This document shows positions 63,906 through 64,000 of a stretch of DNA of 64,000 nucleotides, piece after piece. A model generated the notes under the pieces. It ran no database searches. It saw only the letters and a list, made by a program, of their open reading frames with translations, and was not told where the DNA came from. The stretch comes from CAYTCZ01 sp964436315 (GTDB lineage: Bacteria > Actinomycetota > Thermoleophilia > Gaiellales > Gaiellaceae). The stretch covers positions 8,084 through 72,083 of the forward strand of contig CAYTCZ010000003.1 of the NCBI GenBank assembly GCA_964436315.1. Direction: 5' to 3'. Positions within the stretch are counted from its first letter, which is position 1. Each line of letters begins with the position of its first letter. The position numbers and the translations under genes were made by a program.

Positions 63906-64000
63906 TTCGCTGTGGGTTCCGCGTGCTTCGGACCCGCGCGCGCGTCGCGAGCTTCGCTGCACCGCCCGAACTCGTTTTGCCCGGCACAACTCCGCCACTA
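63906..64000. other. Terminal 95 bp, no gene seen
   Basis: After the OsmC-like stop there is one weak hairpin (GGGTTCCG/CGGACCC near 63916) without a T-run. I recognise no further gene before the window edge. Confidence 0.4.

Overview
This is a 64-kb, high-GC stretch of an uncultured-type actinobacterial genome, apparently a scaffold because 100 Ns at 10381-10480 join two contigs. The best taxonomic clues are a complete coenzyme F420 set (cofC, cofD, cofE, a fused CofG/CofH fbiC), an F420-dependent glucose-6-phosphate dehydrogenase, three further luciferase-like or PPOX-type F420/flavin enzyme groups, an actinobacterial long-form LeuA, and many GTG starts with 1- or 4-base stop/start overlaps. 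I infer Actinomycetota, possibly Thermoleophilia or a neighbouring class; the class is a guess.

The main result is that three redox proteins carry an in-frame TGA exactly where their families have a catalytic cysteine. They are an AhpD/carboxymuconolactone-decarboxylase-like protein (CPW-TGA, 10481-10780), a glutaredoxin-DinB fusion (TGA-A-S-C, 29406-30158) and an OsmC-like peroxidase (63429-63905). In each case the reading frame continues past the TGA with clear family sequence. Each TGA is followed by a hairpin whose apical loop starts 21-26 nt downstream and has G as its second base, which fits bacterial SECIS elements. Standard gene calling would truncate all three. TGA is an ordinary stop elsewhere in the window, so selenocysteine insertion is the best explanation. 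The selA, selB, selC and selD genes are not in the window.

Layout. 1-411 is the start of a hydantoinase A gene. 601-6835 holds an alcohol dehydrogenase and, divergently, a tightly coupled acyl-CoA operon (CitE-like lyase, MaoC hydratase, MmgE/PrpD, two acyl-CoA dehydrogenases). 6841-10300 holds a TPP enzyme and leuA. 10297-11378 is the gap and the AhpD-like pair. 11444-17739 is the F420 cluster with a 25-bp divergent promoter between cofC and cofD. 17758-33085 holds amine/amino-acid oxidoreductases, two isochorismatase-fold hydrolases, LLM enzymes, a fused hydantoinase A-B protein, the glutaredoxin-DinB selenoprotein and an old-yellow-enzyme-type reductase. 33142-42002 holds an EamA transporter, leuB, a dihydropyrimidinase/cysteine hydrolase pair and a polyamine-type ABC transporter. 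42286-47763 is a MoxR-DUF58-vWA operon. 47853-50133 holds an alpha/beta hydrolase, an SDR and a decayed M20 peptidase. 50140-60434 is a nine-gene minus-strand run: GntR, CaiB, HMG-CoA-lyase-like, HyuA, HyuB, cysteine hydrolase, DUF3891, leuC, leuD. 60440-64000 holds a DehI-like gene, an MFS carrier, a beta-hydroxyacid dehydrogenase and the OsmC selenoprotein.

The recurring theme is breakdown of cyclic ureides and N-methylated amines. There are three HyuA-type proteins, two HyuB-type regions, one dihydropyrimidinase, four isochorismatase/N-carbamoylsarcosine-amidase-fold hydrolases, and sarcosine/dimethylglycine-type and D-amino-acid-type dehydrogenases, plus ABC and MFS transporters. A route from N-methylhydantoin or related ureides through carbamoyl amino acids to amino acids is a reasonable inference, but substrates cannot be read from sequence. 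Non-coding features include a dispersed G-rich palindromic repeat (three copies), a 24-nt tandem repeat, several perfect inverted repeats and a GntR-type operator overlapping two divergent starts.
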